From contig MSHJ01000009.1 of NCBI GenBank assembly GCA_001941065.1, positions 378,810 to 442,809 of the forward strand: a stretch of DNA of 64,000 bases, given 5' to 3'. A program made the position numbers and the translations under genes. Source of the stretch: Alistipes sp. Zagget8. GTDB taxonomy: Bacteria > Bacteroidota > Bacteroidia > Bacteroidales > Rikenellaceae. The notes beneath the pieces were generated by a model. It worked only from the letters and a program-made list of their open reading frames with translations, did no database searches and was not told the origin of the DNA. Below, piece after piece: positions 25,277 through 34,486 of the stretch (position 1 is the first letter of the stretch; the number at the start of each line of letters is the position of its first letter).

Positions 25277-28200
25277 CTATGCCCATTTCACCAATGCAAA
25301 ATCCATGCGATGCGGAAGATGCGGATTGCTGGGATAGATGCGCAGCGCCACGTCGAACGTTCCGGCCTCGTTGGGTGTGTAGTCCAACTCGTAGGTTGCC
25401 AGGTTGTTGTCGGTCCGGGCGTGTTTGAGCTGGATCGTGCGGGTGACGTTGACGCTTTGTCCGCCGACGATCTGGCGGGCAATGACCATCTCCACGCCGA
25501 TATCCTCCGGACGCAGGTTGGCAATGTCCACCGTCACCGAGAAATGGTATTTCTCGCCGACGCAAACGGCCTCCTTGTCGATCTTCACGCGCTGTACGTC
25601 CGCCACGCGGACCTGGTCCCAGGCTGCCGACACCTTGCGCTTCCAGGCCGCGATTTCGCGGGCCAGGCGGTAGGCTTCGGCGCTCAGCTCGCGTTTGCGG
25701 GCCGCCAGTTTGTGGTAGAACCGGTTCTCGTAGTCGATCAGCATGCGGTTGGTCGTGAAATTCGAGGCGATGTCCGCCACGCACCGCTTGACCGACGCCA
25801 CCCACTCGTGGGGGATGTTGTCCGTGCCGCGGGCGTAGTATTTCGGGGCGATCTGCTCCTCGATGGTGTTGTAGATCATCTCGGCGTCGAGCTCGTCCTG
25901 GAAATGCTGGTCGGTGAACGTGCGCTCCATGGGCAGCATCCATCCGGCGCCCTCCTTGTAGCCTTCGACCCACCAGCCGTCGAGCACCGAGAACTGCATC
26001 ACGCCGTTCATCACGCACTTTTCGCCCGAGGTTCCCGACGCCTCCAGCGGACGGGTCGGGGTGTTCAGCCACACGTCGACGCCCTGCACCATGCGGCGTG
26101 CCAGCTCCATGTCGTAATTCTGCAGGAAGATGATCTTGCCCACGAACTGCGGCATAGCGGCCACCTCGACGATGCGTTTGATGAGGTCCTGCCCCGGCTT
26201 GTCGTTGGGGTGGGCCTTGCCGGCGAAGATGAACTGCACGGGGCGCTCCTTGTTGTTGACGATCGACGCCAGCCGGTCGAGGTTCGTGAACAGCAGGTAG
26301 GCACGCTTGTAGGTGGCGAAGCGGCGTGCGAAGCCGATGGTCAGCACGTCGGGCTTGATGCCCTCGATGACCTGAAGCATCTGGCGCGGCGAGTCGAGGC
26401 GCACCTGCGCGGGGTCGCTGTAACGCCGGCGGATGTGCTTGATGAGCTTGTTCTTGAGCTTCATGCGCTCCTCCCAAAGCTCCCCGTCGGGGATGTTGTG
26501 CACCTTCTGCCAGGCCGGGATGTCGTAGACGTGTCCTTCGAATCCGTCGGCGAAATAGCGGGCGTAAAGGCGCCGCATCGACGTGGCGATCCACGTCGGG
26601 AAATGCACGCCGTTGGTGACGTAGCCGATGTGGAGTTCGTTTTTGAAATACCCCGGCCACATATTGCCCAGAATGTCCTTCGACACCTCGCCGTGGAGCC
26701 ACGACACGCCGTTGACCTCCTGCGAGAGGTTGCAGGCCAGCACCGACATCGAGAATTTCTCGTTGGGGTCGTTGGGGTTGGTCTTGCCCAGGTTGATATA
26801 CTGCTCCCAGGTGATGCCCAGCACGTCGGGGTAGTGCGACATGTACTGGCGGATCATCGACTCGGGGAATGCGTCGTGCCCGGCGGGTACGGGGGTGTGG
26901 GTCGTGAAGAGCGACGACGAGCGCACCACCTCCAGCGCTTCGGAGAACGAGAGCTTGCGGTGGTTCACCAGGTCGCGGATGCGCTCCACGCCGATAAAGG
27001 CGGCGTGGCCTTCGTTGCAGTGGAACACGTCGTGCTTGACGCCCACCCGGCGCAGGGCCCGGATGCCGCCGATGCCCAGCAGAATCTCCTGCTTGAGGCG
27101 GTTCTCCCAGTCGCCTCCGTAGAGGTGGTGGGTGATCTGGCGGTCCTCCTCGAGGTTGTCCTCGATGTCGGCGTCGAGCAGGTAGAGGTCCGTGCGGCCC
27201 ACCTGGCATTTCCAGATGCGTGCCAAGAGCGTGCGGCCCGGGAAGGCGATGGTGACCGTCATCCAGTTGCCGGCCTCGTCGCGCACGGGCGAGATCGGGA
27301 GTTTATAGAAATTCTGCGCCTCGTAGGTCGCCTCCTGCGCACCCTGCGCCGAGAGGCGCTGCGTGAAATAGCCGTAGCGGTACAAAAGACCCACGGCGGC
27401 CATCGGGACGTTCTTGTCCGAAGCCTCCTTGAGGTAGTCGCCGGCCAGGATGCCCAGGCCGCCCGAGTAGATTTTCAGCGACGAATGCAGGCCGTACTCC
27501 ATCGAGAAATAGGAGATCGTCGTGGTCTTCGGGTCGGGCTTCTCGTTCATGTAGTCGCGGAACTGCGTGTGCACGGCGTCGAGCATGGCGAGGAAATTCG
27601 TATCCTTTTCGAGCTCCTTCAGGCGTTCGACGCTCAGTGCGTCGAGGAAGGCGATCGGGTTGCGCCCGCATTCGGCCCACAGCACGGGGTCGATTCCTTC
27701 GAACAGGTCGCGGGCGCCGGGGTTCCAGCACCACCAGAGGTTGCGCGACAGCTCCTCGAGGGCATGCAGCCGTTTGGGCAGCGTCTTGTCGACCATCATG
27801 CGGTTCCAGACGGGCTTCTCGACGAAGAGCTGCTGGCGCACGAAATTGATCTGCTCGGTTTTGGCGCCCCCGTCGTCCAGCACGGCGCGGTTGGTGCGCA
27901 CGATCGAACTCTCGACGGCCTCGGAGTAGGCCTGCTCATAGGCGGCGAAGAGGTGCTCCCACAGCGCCGTCGTCGAGATTTCGTAGGCCGAGGTGCGCAT
28001 TTCGTTCACGTGCTTCTCGTCCAGCAGGCTGAAGCGCAGCAGGGTCTCGGCGATCTTCTCCTCGACCTCCTTGTCGTTGTAGTCGTCGCGGCGGATGACC
28101 TCCACGCCGGCGTGCTCGCGGTGTTTGTCCACCCAGAGGCCGAATCCGGCCAGCGTCGTGGTGACGGTCGGCACCGAGAAGGCCACCGACTCCAGCGGGG

Positions 28201-29527
28201 TGTAGCCCCACGGCTCGTAGTAGGAGGGGAAGACCGTGAGGTCCATGCCCACCAGCAGTTCGTAATAATCCTTGTTGAAGATGCTGTCGGCCTTGTTGAG
28301 GTACGTCGGCACGAAAATCACCTTCACTTTCGACCCGGGAGCAGTCAGCGCCGAGTCCTTGAGGGCGTTGACGATCGGGTCCCACGCCGGATTCTCGAGG
28401 TAGTGGGTCGTGTATTTGTACTGGCTTGCATCGATCGGTTTCGACGGGTCGGCTAGATGGGCCTGCAGGTCGGCACGCGGGCCGCGGTTGCCTGCGGGCA
28501 CGGTGATGTAGGCCAGTACCTCGCGGCGGAGCTTGTCCGAGGCTGCGAGTCGTTTGAGCGATTCGATGAAGATGTCGAGGCCCTTGTTGCGGAACTCGTA
28601 GCGGCCGCTGGTGCCGACGATCAGCGGGTCGCCCGTGAACTGTTCGCCCAGGCAGGCTTCGGCCACCGTGATCATCGCCTTGCGGGCCTCGTCGCGCTTG
28701 GCGTAGTACTCCTCGCCGGTCCACACGAAATCGTTCTCGAAGCCGTTGGGCGTCACGCCGTCCGGCTCGCGGCCCAGCAGGTATTTGCACTCGTTGGCCG
28801 TGATGTCGCTCACCGTGAGGAAGGCGTCGTGGTACGTGGCGCCCATCTTCTCGATCGAGTGTTTGGCCGTGACGTTGAACTGGCGGGCCAGTTCGTCGGC
28901 GTTGAATTTCGTCAGGTCGTTGTAGAGCGGCAGGCGGTTGCCGGCGATGCAGCGGCCCATGACCGTGGCGTGGGTGGTGAACACCGTGGCCACATAGGGG
29001 GCGTGGTTGCGCAGGTACAGGCCGCCGGCAGCGGTCATCCACTCGTGGAAATGCGCTGCGGCGCGGTCGGTCGGGGCGCCGAAGGTCTCGACGTAGGAGG
29101 CGATCACCACGCCTGCGGCCCAGCCGAAGAGCACCGGCTCGATATAGTCCCACTGGCCCGAGATCGAGTCCACGTGGTACGACTCCCAGAGGCTCTTGAG
29201 GATTTCGTCCTTGCGGGGAATCAGCGACGAAAAGTCGACCAGCACCACCGTCGGCTCGCCCTTGATCTTCCAGCGGCCGACGCGCACGCGGATACCCTCG
29301 GCGTAGAGTTTCTGACGCCAGGCTTTCAGCTGGTTGGGGTCCTCTTCGAACTCGGGGTTCACGCCCTCGTGCGAGAGGTCGGGACCGAGCAGGATATAAT
29401 GGTCCGCGAATTTGCGGGTTACGGTCTGTGCCTTGGTCGAAATGACGGTATGGATGCCGCCGACCTTGTTGCATACCTCCCAACTTACCTCGAACAGGAA
29501 ATCGGGGGAGTGTTTCGCATTGCTCAT
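25277..29527 (-). CDS. Glycogen synthase (GT3) - alpha-glucan phosphorylase (GT35) fusion
   Basis: A 1416-residue protein. Residues 1 to about 560 match the eukaryote-like GT3 glycogen synthase: FLFEVSWEVCNKVGGIHTVI, AHFHEWMTAAGGLYLRN, VTPNGFENDF and FPSYYEPWGYTPLESVAF. From about 600 onward is an alpha-glucan phosphorylase: SYFSMEYGLHSSLKIYSGG, VFHCNEGHAAFIGVERIRD, ARRFATYKRAYL and EASGTSGEKCVMNGVMQFS, with the PLP-binding Lys in the last. Synthesis and phosphorolysis of glycogen therefore sit on one chain, an arrangement known in Bacteroidetes. It heads a leftward cluster with debranching, GT4 and GH57 genes. Confidence 0.92.
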   Translation of the reverse strand: MSNAKHSPDFLFEVSWEVCNKVGGIHTVISTKAQTVTRKFADHYILLGPDLSHEGVNPEFEEDPNQLKAWRQKLYAEGIRVRVGRWKIKGEPTVVLVDFSSLIPRKDEILKSLWESYHVDSISGQWDYIEPVLFGWAAGVVIASYVETFGAPTDRAAAHFHEWMTAAGGLYLRNHAPYVATVFTTHATVMGRCIAGNRLPLYNDLTKFNADELARQFNVTAKHSIEKMGATYHDAFLTVSDITANECKYLLGREPDGVTPNGFENDFVWTGEEYYAKRDEARKAMITVAEACLGEQFTGDPLIVGTSGRYEFRNKGLDIFIESLKRLAASDKLRREVLAYITVPAGNRGPRADLQAHLADPSKPIDASQYKYTTHYLENPAWDPIVNALKDSALTAPGSKVKVIFVPTYLNKADSIFNKDYYELLVGMDLTVFPSYYEPWGYTPLESVAFSVPTVTTTLAGFGLWVDKHREHAGVEVIRRDDYNDKEVEEKIAETLLRFSLLDEKHVNEMRTSAYEISTTALWEHLFAAYEQAYSEAVESSIVRTNRAVLDDGGAKTEQINFVRQQLFVEKPVWNRMMVDKTLPKRLHALEELSRNLWWCWNPGARDLFEGIDPVLWAECGRNPIAFLDALSVERLKELEKDTNFLAMLDAVHTQFRDYMNEKPDPKTTTISYFSMEYGLHSSLKIYSGGLGILAGDYLKEASDKNVPMAAVGLLYRYGYFTQRLSAQGAQEATYEAQNFYKLPISPVRDEAGNWMTVTIAFPGRTLLARIWKCQVGRTDLYLLDADIEDNLEEDRQITHHLYGGDWENRLKQEILLGIGGIRALRRVGVKHDVFHCNEGHAAFIGVERIRDLVNHRKLSFSEALEVVRSSSLFTTHTPVPAGHDAFPESMIRQYMSHYPDVLGITWEQYINLGKTNPNDPNEKFSMSVLACNLSQEVNGVSWLHGEVSKDILGNMWPGYFKNELHIGYVTNGVHFPTWIATSMRRLYARYFADGFEGHVYDIPAWQKVHNIPDGELWEERMKLKNKLIKHIRRRYSDPAQVRLDSPRQMLQVIEGIKPDVLTIGFARRFATYKRAYLLFTNLDRLASIVNNKERPVQFIFAGKAHPNDKPGQDLIKRIVEVAAMPQFVGKIIFLQNYDMELARRMVQGVDVWLNTPTRPLEASGTSGEKCVMNGVMQFSVLDGWWVEGYKEGAGWMLPMERTFTDQHFQDELDAEMIYNTIEEQIAPKYYARGTDNIPHEWVASVKRCVADIASNFTTNRMLIDYENRFYHKLAARKRELSAEAYRLAREIAAWKRKVSAAWDQVRVADVQRVKIDKEAVCVGEKYHFSVTVDIANLRPEDIGVEMVIARQIVGGQSVNVTRTIQLKHARTDNNLATYELDYTPNEAGTFDVALRIYPSNPHLPHRMDFALVKWA

Positions 29528-29581
29528 ATACTTATTGCTTGTTTGTAATTATTCGTGACGGAATGGATTGAAATCCGGCTG

Positions 29582-29612
29582 CAAAGGTAATACTTATATT
29601 TCTATAAAACAA
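29582..29612 (-). promoter_or_regulatory. Promoter of the glycogen cluster
   Basis: On the minus strand TTG (29610-29612), 20 bases, TACCTTTG (29582-29589). It lies about 55 bases upstream of the fusion gene and is the only good promoter found for the cluster. Confidence 0.7.
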
Positions 29613-29683
29613 CCCGGAGGCCTAATTACTAAAAATATTTAAGAATAACTTAACATTTCAGTTTCACTTGGTTGCGCGGTCTG

Positions 29684-30796
29684 TTACGTTTCGAAGAGCG
29701 CTTCGATCACGGCGTCGGAAACCAGCATCCGCGCCGCCGGGACGGCCATTCGCCCGCCGGAAACGATGAGCGTTCCGGCCCGTATCCAGGGCTCTGCATC
29801 GTGCCGCATCCGCGCCGTCCGTTCCGGTCCGAAAAGGGCCTCCGCTTCCGCCAGGCCGATGCCTTCCGCCGTGCGCAGCCGCGTCATCACGTACTCGTTG
29901 AAGCGGTCACGGTCGGTCAGCGTCTCGGCTTCCGCGGCGGCTCCCGCGAGGTATCCCTCCACGGAATCGACGTTCCAGTGGCGCTCCCGTCCGTCGAACG
30001 AGTGGGCTGCCGGACCGATGCCGAGGTATTTCTCACCGTGCCAGTACGACGCATTGTGGCGGGCGCGGAATCCCGGCAGGGCGTAGTTCGAAACCTCGTA
30101 ATGTTCGAAGCCCGCCCCGGTCAGCGTTTCGTGCACCAGGGCATACTCCTCTTCGCTGACCGACTCGTCCACCGGGGCGAACTCCCCGCGGGCGGCACGC
30201 CGTCCGAAGGCCGTTCCGGGTTCTATGGTCAAATGGTATGCCGAAATGTGCTGCACGTTCAGTCCGAGTGCCGTGTCGAGCGTGCGGCGCAGCGAATCGC
30301 CGCCGAATCCCGGCACCCCGAAGATCAGGTCCACGGTGATGTTTTCATAACCCTCGCGCTGTGCGCTCCGCACGGCCTGAACGGCCTGCGCGGCGTCGTG
30401 GCGGCGGTTCATCAGTCGGAGGCACGCGTCGTCGAACGACTGGATGCCGATCGAGAGGCGGTCGACGCCCGCCCGGCGCAGCGCCGCGAGGTATTCGGGC
30501 GTCAGGTCGTCGGGATTGGCTTCGAGGGTGGTCTCCTCCGCTGAGGAACAGTCGAACAACTCTCCCGCATGATTCAGCAGTCCTGCGATGGTCTCGGGCG
30601 GGCACAGCGAAGGCGTTCCGCCGCCGAAATAGCGGGTACGGACGGCTTCGCCGCCGAGATACTCCCGCCGGGCCACGAGTTCGCGGTGCATGGCGGCCGC
30701 GAGCTCCTCCATGCGTCCGAGTCCGACGCTCTTGTAGAAATCGCAGTAGGCGCAGATGCGCCTGCAGAAAGGTATATGAAAATAGAGTCCCGCCAT
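29684..30796 (-). CDS. hemW: HemW-type radical SAM heme chaperone
   Basis: A 370-residue radical SAM protein starting MAGLYFHIPFCRRICAYCDF (ATG 30796). The CxxxCxxC cluster motif and the following TRYFGGGTPSLC are typical of the HemN/HemW group. It lacks the long N-terminal extension of oxygen-independent coproporphyrinogen oxidase HemN and has the short length and C-terminal HemN_C domain of HemW, which inserts heme into respiratory proteins. A -7 box TATCTTTG (30803-30810) ends only seven bases from the ATG, so the mRNA may be nearly leaderless. Confidence 0.88.
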   Translation of the reverse strand: MAGLYFHIPFCRRICAYCDFYKSVGLGRMEELAAAMHRELVARREYLGGEAVRTRYFGGGTPSLCPPETIAGLLNHAGELFDCSSAEETTLEANPDDLTPEYLAALRRAGVDRLSIGIQSFDDACLRLMNRRHDAAQAVQAVRSAQREGYENITVDLIFGVPGFGGDSLRRTLDTALGLNVQHISAYHLTIEPGTAFGRRAARGEFAPVDESVSEEEYALVHETLTGAGFEHYEVSNYALPGFRARHNASYWHGEKYLGIGPAAHSFDGRERHWNVDSVEGYLAGAAAEAETLTDRDRFNEYVMTRLRTAEGIGLAEAEALFGPERTARMRHDAEPWIRAGTLIVSGGRMAVPAARMLVSDAVIEALFET

Positions 30797-30802
30797 ATCT
30801 AT

Positions 30803-30810
30803 CAAAGATA
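30803..30810 (-). promoter_or_regulatory. -7 box of hemW
   Basis: TATCTTTG on the minus strand lies seven bases before the ATG, which suggests a leaderless or near-leaderless message. Confidence 0.45.
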
Positions 30811-30833
30811 CAAAAAAAATCGGGATGTGGTGC

Positions 30834-30863
30834 TTGTTTTTCTGGCCGGAAATATTATTTTTG
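30834..30863 (+). promoter_or_regulatory. Promoter for the short ORF and GLUG lipoprotein gene
   Basis: TTG (30834-30836), 19 bases, TATTTTTG (30856-30863). It gives a leader of about 250 bases before the lipoprotein gene, containing a short ORF and a C9 tract. Confidence 0.6.
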
Positions 30864-30879
30864 TACCAAAACCTCCACG

Positions 30880-30990
30880 ATGGGAAACGATACGAACAGA
30901 TCGAATTGTATGTCGCCCGGCATTCGTCCGTCGATTCCGTCTTTGCGTGCAGGTGAAATACCCCCCCCCGTCTTTTCCGAACTGACTTAG
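30880..30990 (+). CDS. Short leader ORF carrying a C9 tract (possible regulatory ORF)
   Basis: ATG at 30880, 17 bases after the -7 box, opens a 36-codon frame beginning MGNDTNRSNCMSPG. The C9 tract (30961-30969) encodes PPP near its end, and the frame stops at 30990. With one more C the frame would stay open to 31133 and its stop would overlap the start of the downstream lipoprotein gene. There is no similarity to a known protein and expression is unproven, so this may be only leader sequence. Confidence 0.25.
   Translation: MGNDTNRSNCMSPGIRPSIPSLRAGEIPPPVFSELT
30961..30969. repeat. Homopolymeric C9 tract in the lipoprotein leader
   Basis: Nine consecutive C residues in a transcribed leader, a possible slippage site. 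Confidence 0.8.
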
Positions 30991-31122
30991 CGGATGCTCC
31001 GTCCGCCGTTCCGGTATATGCCGGATTTCCGCCGTCCCGAAAGGGCGGCGCGGTTGGCGCTGCCCTCTGTTTTCGGGAAGCCGTCCGGAGTCCTCTTTTT
31101 ACTCACTTAAATCATAGATCTC

Positions 31123-32397
31123 ATGAAACTTGAATTCAGAAAGACCCGTGCCCTGATGATGGGCGCGGCGGTAGCAGTTGCGTTTTCGATCTGGGGCTGT
31201 CGCTCGGATGACAACAAGGAGCCGATGCCTCCTCCACCTCCTCCGCCTGTAACGAGCGTGTGGGACGGCACGTCGGTCGAACCGGTCGGGCCCGAGGGCA
31301 ATCTTTATCCGATCGCTTCCGCGGCTCAGCTGGCCTGGCTCGCCGGGGCGTTACCCGCCGGAGAGGTCGAAACCTCCGGGAAAATTTTCGACCTTCGGTG
31401 CGACATCGATCTCGGCGGTCATACGTTCACGCCCATCGGGGGCCGCAATGCCGAAGACAAGATCGTGGCTTTCCGCGGCGAGTTCCGGGGAAACGACCAT
31501 ACGATCTCGGGGCTGAAATTGGAGGACGCCGACGAAACGGGCTATCTGGGGCTTTTCTCCTATGTGGCCGGGACGGTGGCGGACCTGCATGTGGAGGGCC
31601 GCGTGGTTTCGACCCATGCCCAACTGTTCGCATGCGGAGGGATTGCCGGGGCGGTCGGCGGCGGCGAACTCCGCAACTGCTCGTTCTCGGGCGAAGTGAC
31701 CGTCTCCTCGTTGTTTTATACCGGCGGTGTGGCCGGCGCGTTGATGGGCGGCGCACTGACGGGCTGCGTGAACCGGGCCGCGGTAAAATGCCTGCACCCT
31801 TCCAACTGTGTGATGGGCGGCGTGGTCGGAGAACTGTACGGCACGGTCGGCAAGGAGGCGCTGGTGGCGGGATGTATCAATTACGGCGCTGTTTCGGGAC
31901 CGGGCCGCGTGGCTGGCATTGCGGCCGAAGTGGCAGGCAATATTCCTTCCGGCGACCCCTGCGGTAATCAGACGGTCATCGCCTGCGCCAATTACGGGGC
32001 GGTGACGGGCGGCAGCAACGTGGGCGGTGTCGTGGCGGCCTGCGTGCTTACGACGATGAACCTGCAGGCCGTGGCGGGGTGCTGCAATGCCGGCGAGGTG
32101 ACCAGTACGAAGGCCGGCGCGTTCTGGTCCGACGGGGGCGTCGTGGCCCTGCTGGAATCCGATGCGGTGATGCAGGGGTGCTTCTGGCTGGAACCTGCCG
32201 CGGCGTATACATCGCAGCATCTTGGGACGGTCTCCTCCGACTGCGGTGCAAAGGACGAAGCGGAGTTTAAATCGTCGGCGACGCTTGGCACGCTCAATGC
32301 CGCCGTCGGGACCTGGAATGCGGCGAACGGCAATGCCTGCGTCTATCGTTTCGTGACCGGCGAAAACGGCTGGCCGGTTCCGGCTGCCGGAAACTGA
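31123..32397 (+). CDS. GLUG-motif surface lipoprotein
   Basis: A 424-residue lipoprotein: the signal ends in SIWGC (Cys at about 26), followed by a proline run (PPPPPPP). The body is a repetitive beta-helix-like region rich in Gly and Cys, with GLUG-type units such as YLGLFSYVAGTVADLHVEG, GGIAGAVGGGELRNCSFSG and TGGVAGALMGGALTGCVNRA. GLUG repeats are common in gut Bacteroidetes surface adhesins and fimbria-like lipoproteins. It probably faces the outside of the outer membrane. The leader upstream carries a C9 tract and a short ORF, so its expression could vary. Confidence 0.82.
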   Translation: MKLEFRKTRALMMGAAVAVAFSIWGCRSDDNKEPMPPPPPPPVTSVWDGTSVEPVGPEGNLYPIASAAQLAWLAGALPAGEVETSGKIFDLRCDIDLGGHTFTPIGGRNAEDKIVAFRGEFRGNDHTISGLKLEDADETGYLGLFSYVAGTVADLHVEGRVVSTHAQLFACGGIAGAVGGGELRNCSFSGEVTVSSLFYTGGVAGALMGGALTGCVNRAAVKCLHPSNCVMGGVVGELYGTVGKEALVAGCINYGAVSGPGRVAGIAAEVAGNIPSGDPCGNQTVIACANYGAVTGGSNVGGVVAACVLTTMNLQAVAGCCNAGEVTSTKAGAFWSDGGVVALLESDAVMQGCFWLEPAAAYTSQHLGTVSSDCGAKDEAEFKSSATLGTLNAAVGTWNAANGNACVYRFVTGENGWPVPAAGN

Positions 32398-32418
32398 AAC
32401 GACGGTCCGATTTTTGTG

Positions 32419-32454
32419 AAATCCCCTGTTCCGGACCTTCGGGACAGGGGATTT
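32419..32454 (+). terminator. Terminator of the GLUG lipoprotein gene
   Basis: The stem AAATCCCCTGT/ACAGGGGATTT lies 21 bases after the stop and is followed by TTCC. Confidence 0.8.
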
Positions 32455-32563
32455 TCCGACGATGCAGCCGCCTGTCAGTGAAACAGATGCCGCTTTCGGG
32501 AAAAATAATAAAATATTTTTGTAATTTCATCTGTTAATTTTTTCACAATTCTGAAAGTTTTTC

Positions 32564-32571
32564 TACCTTTG
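32564..32571 (+). promoter_or_regulatory. -7 box of pckA
   Basis: TACCTTTG, followed by a leader of about 65 bases with a small GC-rich inverted repeat (around 32584-32598). Confidence 0.6.
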
Positions 32572-32644
32572 TGCCGTTGAAGTCCGGAGAGTCCGGACGG
32601 AAACTTAGGTTAAGAAGAGGATTTTAATCAAAATAATTACAACT

Positions 32645-34252
32645 ATGGACAAAATGGATTTGAAAAAGTACGGGATCACCGGCGTGACCGAGATCGTGTA
32701 CAATCCCTCCTACGACGAGTTGTTCCGTGAGGAGACCAAGAAGGGCCTGCGCGGCTATGAGAAGGGTCAGCTGACCGAAACCGGTGCTGTGAACGTCATG
32801 ACCGGCGTTTACACCGGCCGTTCGCCCAAAGACAAGTTCTTCGTGATGGACGAAACTACGAAGGATACGATCTGGTGGACCTCCGACGAGTATAAGAACG
32901 ACAACAAGCCCGTTACGAAGGCTGCCTGGAAGGAGCTGAAGAAGATCGCTTCGCAGGAGCTGTCGGGCAAGAAACTCTACGTCGTCGACACGTTCTGCGG
33001 CGCCAACGAGAACTCGCGCCTGAAGATTCGCTTCATCATGGAGGTTGCCTGGCAGGCTCATTTCGTGAAGAACATGTTCATCCGTCCGACGGACGAGGAG
33101 CTGGAGAAATACGGCGAGCCCGATTTCGTGGTGATGAACGCTTCGAAAGCCAAGGTGAAGAACTACAAGAAGCTGGGCCTGAACTCGGAGACGGCCGTTG
33201 TCTTCAACCTCACCGAGAAGATGCAGATCATTCTCAACACCTGGTACGGCGGTGAGATGAAGAAGGGTATGTTCTCCTATATGAACTACCTGCTGCCGCT
33301 GAAGGGCATGGCTTCGATGCACTGCTCGGCCAACACCAACGCCAAGGGCGAGACGGCTATCTTCTTCGGTCTGTCGGGCACCGGCAAGACCACGCTTTCG
33401 ACCGACCCGAAGCGCGAGCTGATCGGCGACGACGAGCACGGCTGGGACGACGACGGCGTATTCAATTTCGAGGGCGGCTGCTATGCCAAGGTCATCAACC
33501 TCTCGCAGGAGAACGAGCCCGACATCTGGAACGCCATCCGCCGCAACGCGCTGCTGGAGAACGTGACGGTGGACAAGAAGGGCAAGATCGACTACGCCGA
33601 CAAGTCGGTGACGGAGAACACCCGCGTATCGTACCCGATCTTCCACATCGACAACATCGTGAAGCCCGTATCGAAGGCTCCGGCTGCCAAGAAGGTGATT
33701 TTCCTTTCGGCCGACGCATTCGGCGTGCTGCCTCCGGTTTCGATTCTGACTCCCGAGCAGACCAAATACTATTTCCTCTCGGGCTTCACCGCCAAGCTGG
33801 CCGGTACCGAGCGCGGTATCACCGAGCCCACGCCGACCTTCTCGGCCTGCTTCGGCGCCGCCTTCCTGTCGCTGCACCCCACCAAGTACGGTGAGGAGCT
33901 GGTGAAGAAGATGGAGAAAGCCGGTGCCAAGGCATATCTCGTGAACACGGGCTGGAACGGAACCGGCAAGCGTATCTCGATCAAGGACACGCGCGGCATC
34001 ATCGACGCGATCCTCGACGGTTCGATCGACAAGGCTCCGACCAAGACCATGCCTATCTTCGATTTCAAGGTTCCGACCGCTCTGCCGGGCGTAGACCCCA
34101 AGATCCTCGATCCGCGCGACACCTACAAGAACGCCAAGGATTGGGATGTGAAGGCCGAGGACCTCGCCAACCGTTTCGTGAAGAATTTCGCGAAATTCAC
34201 GGGCAACGAGGCTGGCAAGAAGCTCGTAGCTGCCGGTCCGAAGGTGAAATAA
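32645..34252 (+). CDS. pckA: Phosphoenolpyruvate carboxykinase (ATP)
   Basis: A 535-residue enzyme that interconverts oxaloacetate and PEP with ATP/ADP; in gut Bacteroidales it mainly fixes CO2 on the way to succinate. Key motifs: [27 protein letters not shown], the kinase P-loop [31 protein letters not shown] and the adenine-side [15 protein letters not shown]. The ATP-type P-loop and length (about 540) separate it from GTP-type enzymes. Its codon use is strongly biased, as for a highly expressed gene. It is monocistronic. Confidence 0.97.
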   Translation: MDKMDLKKYGITGVTEIVYNPSYDELFREETKKGLRGYEKGQLTETGAVNVMTGVYTGRSPKDKFFVMDETTKDTIWWTSDEYKNDNKPVTKAAWKELKKIASQELSGKKLYVVDTFCGANENSRLKIRFIMEVAWQAHFVKNMFIRPTDEELEKYGEPDFVVMNASKAKVKNYKKLGLNSETAVVFNLTEKMQIILNTWYGGEMKKGMFSYMNYLLPLKGMASMHCSANTNAKGETAIFFGLSGTGKTTLSTDPKRELIGDDEHGWDDDGVFNFEGGCYAKVINLSQENEPDIWNAIRRNALLENVTVDKKGKIDYADKSVTENTRVSYPIFHIDNIVKPVSKAPAAKKVIFLSADAFGVLPPVSILTPEQTKYYFLSGFTAKLAGTERGITEPTPTFSACFGAAFLSLHPTKYGEELVKKMEKAGAKAYLVNTGWNGTGKRISIKDTRGIIDAILDGSIDKAPTKTMPIFDFKVPTALPGVDPKILDPRDTYKNAKDWDVKAEDLANRFVKNFAKFTGNEAGKKLVAAGPKVK

Positions 34253-34274
34253 TCCGAAAGATTGCATAGAATGA

Positions 34275-34308
34275 GGGACTCCCCGGACCGACTGGTCCGG
34301 GGAGTCCC
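34275..34308 (+). terminator. Long perfect hairpin after pckA
   Basis: A 15-bp perfect stem (34275-34289 with 34294-34308) with a 4-base loop. There is no U run, so it may stabilise the 3' end rather than terminate directly. Confidence 0.7.
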
Positions 34309-34486
34309 CGTCTAAGAGACGGGTTTTAGGGGCGATGGGAGGTTTTTTTCGAGTCGGGGCCCTGTCTGCGCTTCCAACCTGTTCTGAAACCCGTTTAAGA
34401 GACAGGTTTTAGAAAGGGTGGAAGCGCAGATTTGTTTCCGGAGGGAATGGCTTTCTGTCGCCCCTAAAACCCGCCTCTTAGGCGGG
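34306..34486. repeat. Cluster of three palindromes with AAG/CTT loops
   Basis: CCCGTCT-AAG-AGACGGG (34307-34323), a diverged copy near 34391-34406, and CCCGCCT-CTT-AGGCGGG (34470-34486) are each joined to TTTTAG or CTAAAA. The first and third, with their flanks, form a 23-base inverted repeat with one mismatch. The gap holds no gene; the last copy forms the end of the DUF3575 gene. Confidence 0.75.

Noticed and set aside
25310..28456. A 1048-codon open frame on the plus strand, opposite the synthase-phosphorylase gene
   Set aside because: It mirrors the GC-rich codon pattern of the real gene, has no recognisable domain, and the minus-strand protein has clear GT3 and GT35 motifs throughout.
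34306..34486. A CRISPR array reading of the repeats after pckA
   Set aside because: Only three diverged palindromic units, with no constant repeat-spacer periodicity and no cas genes nearby.
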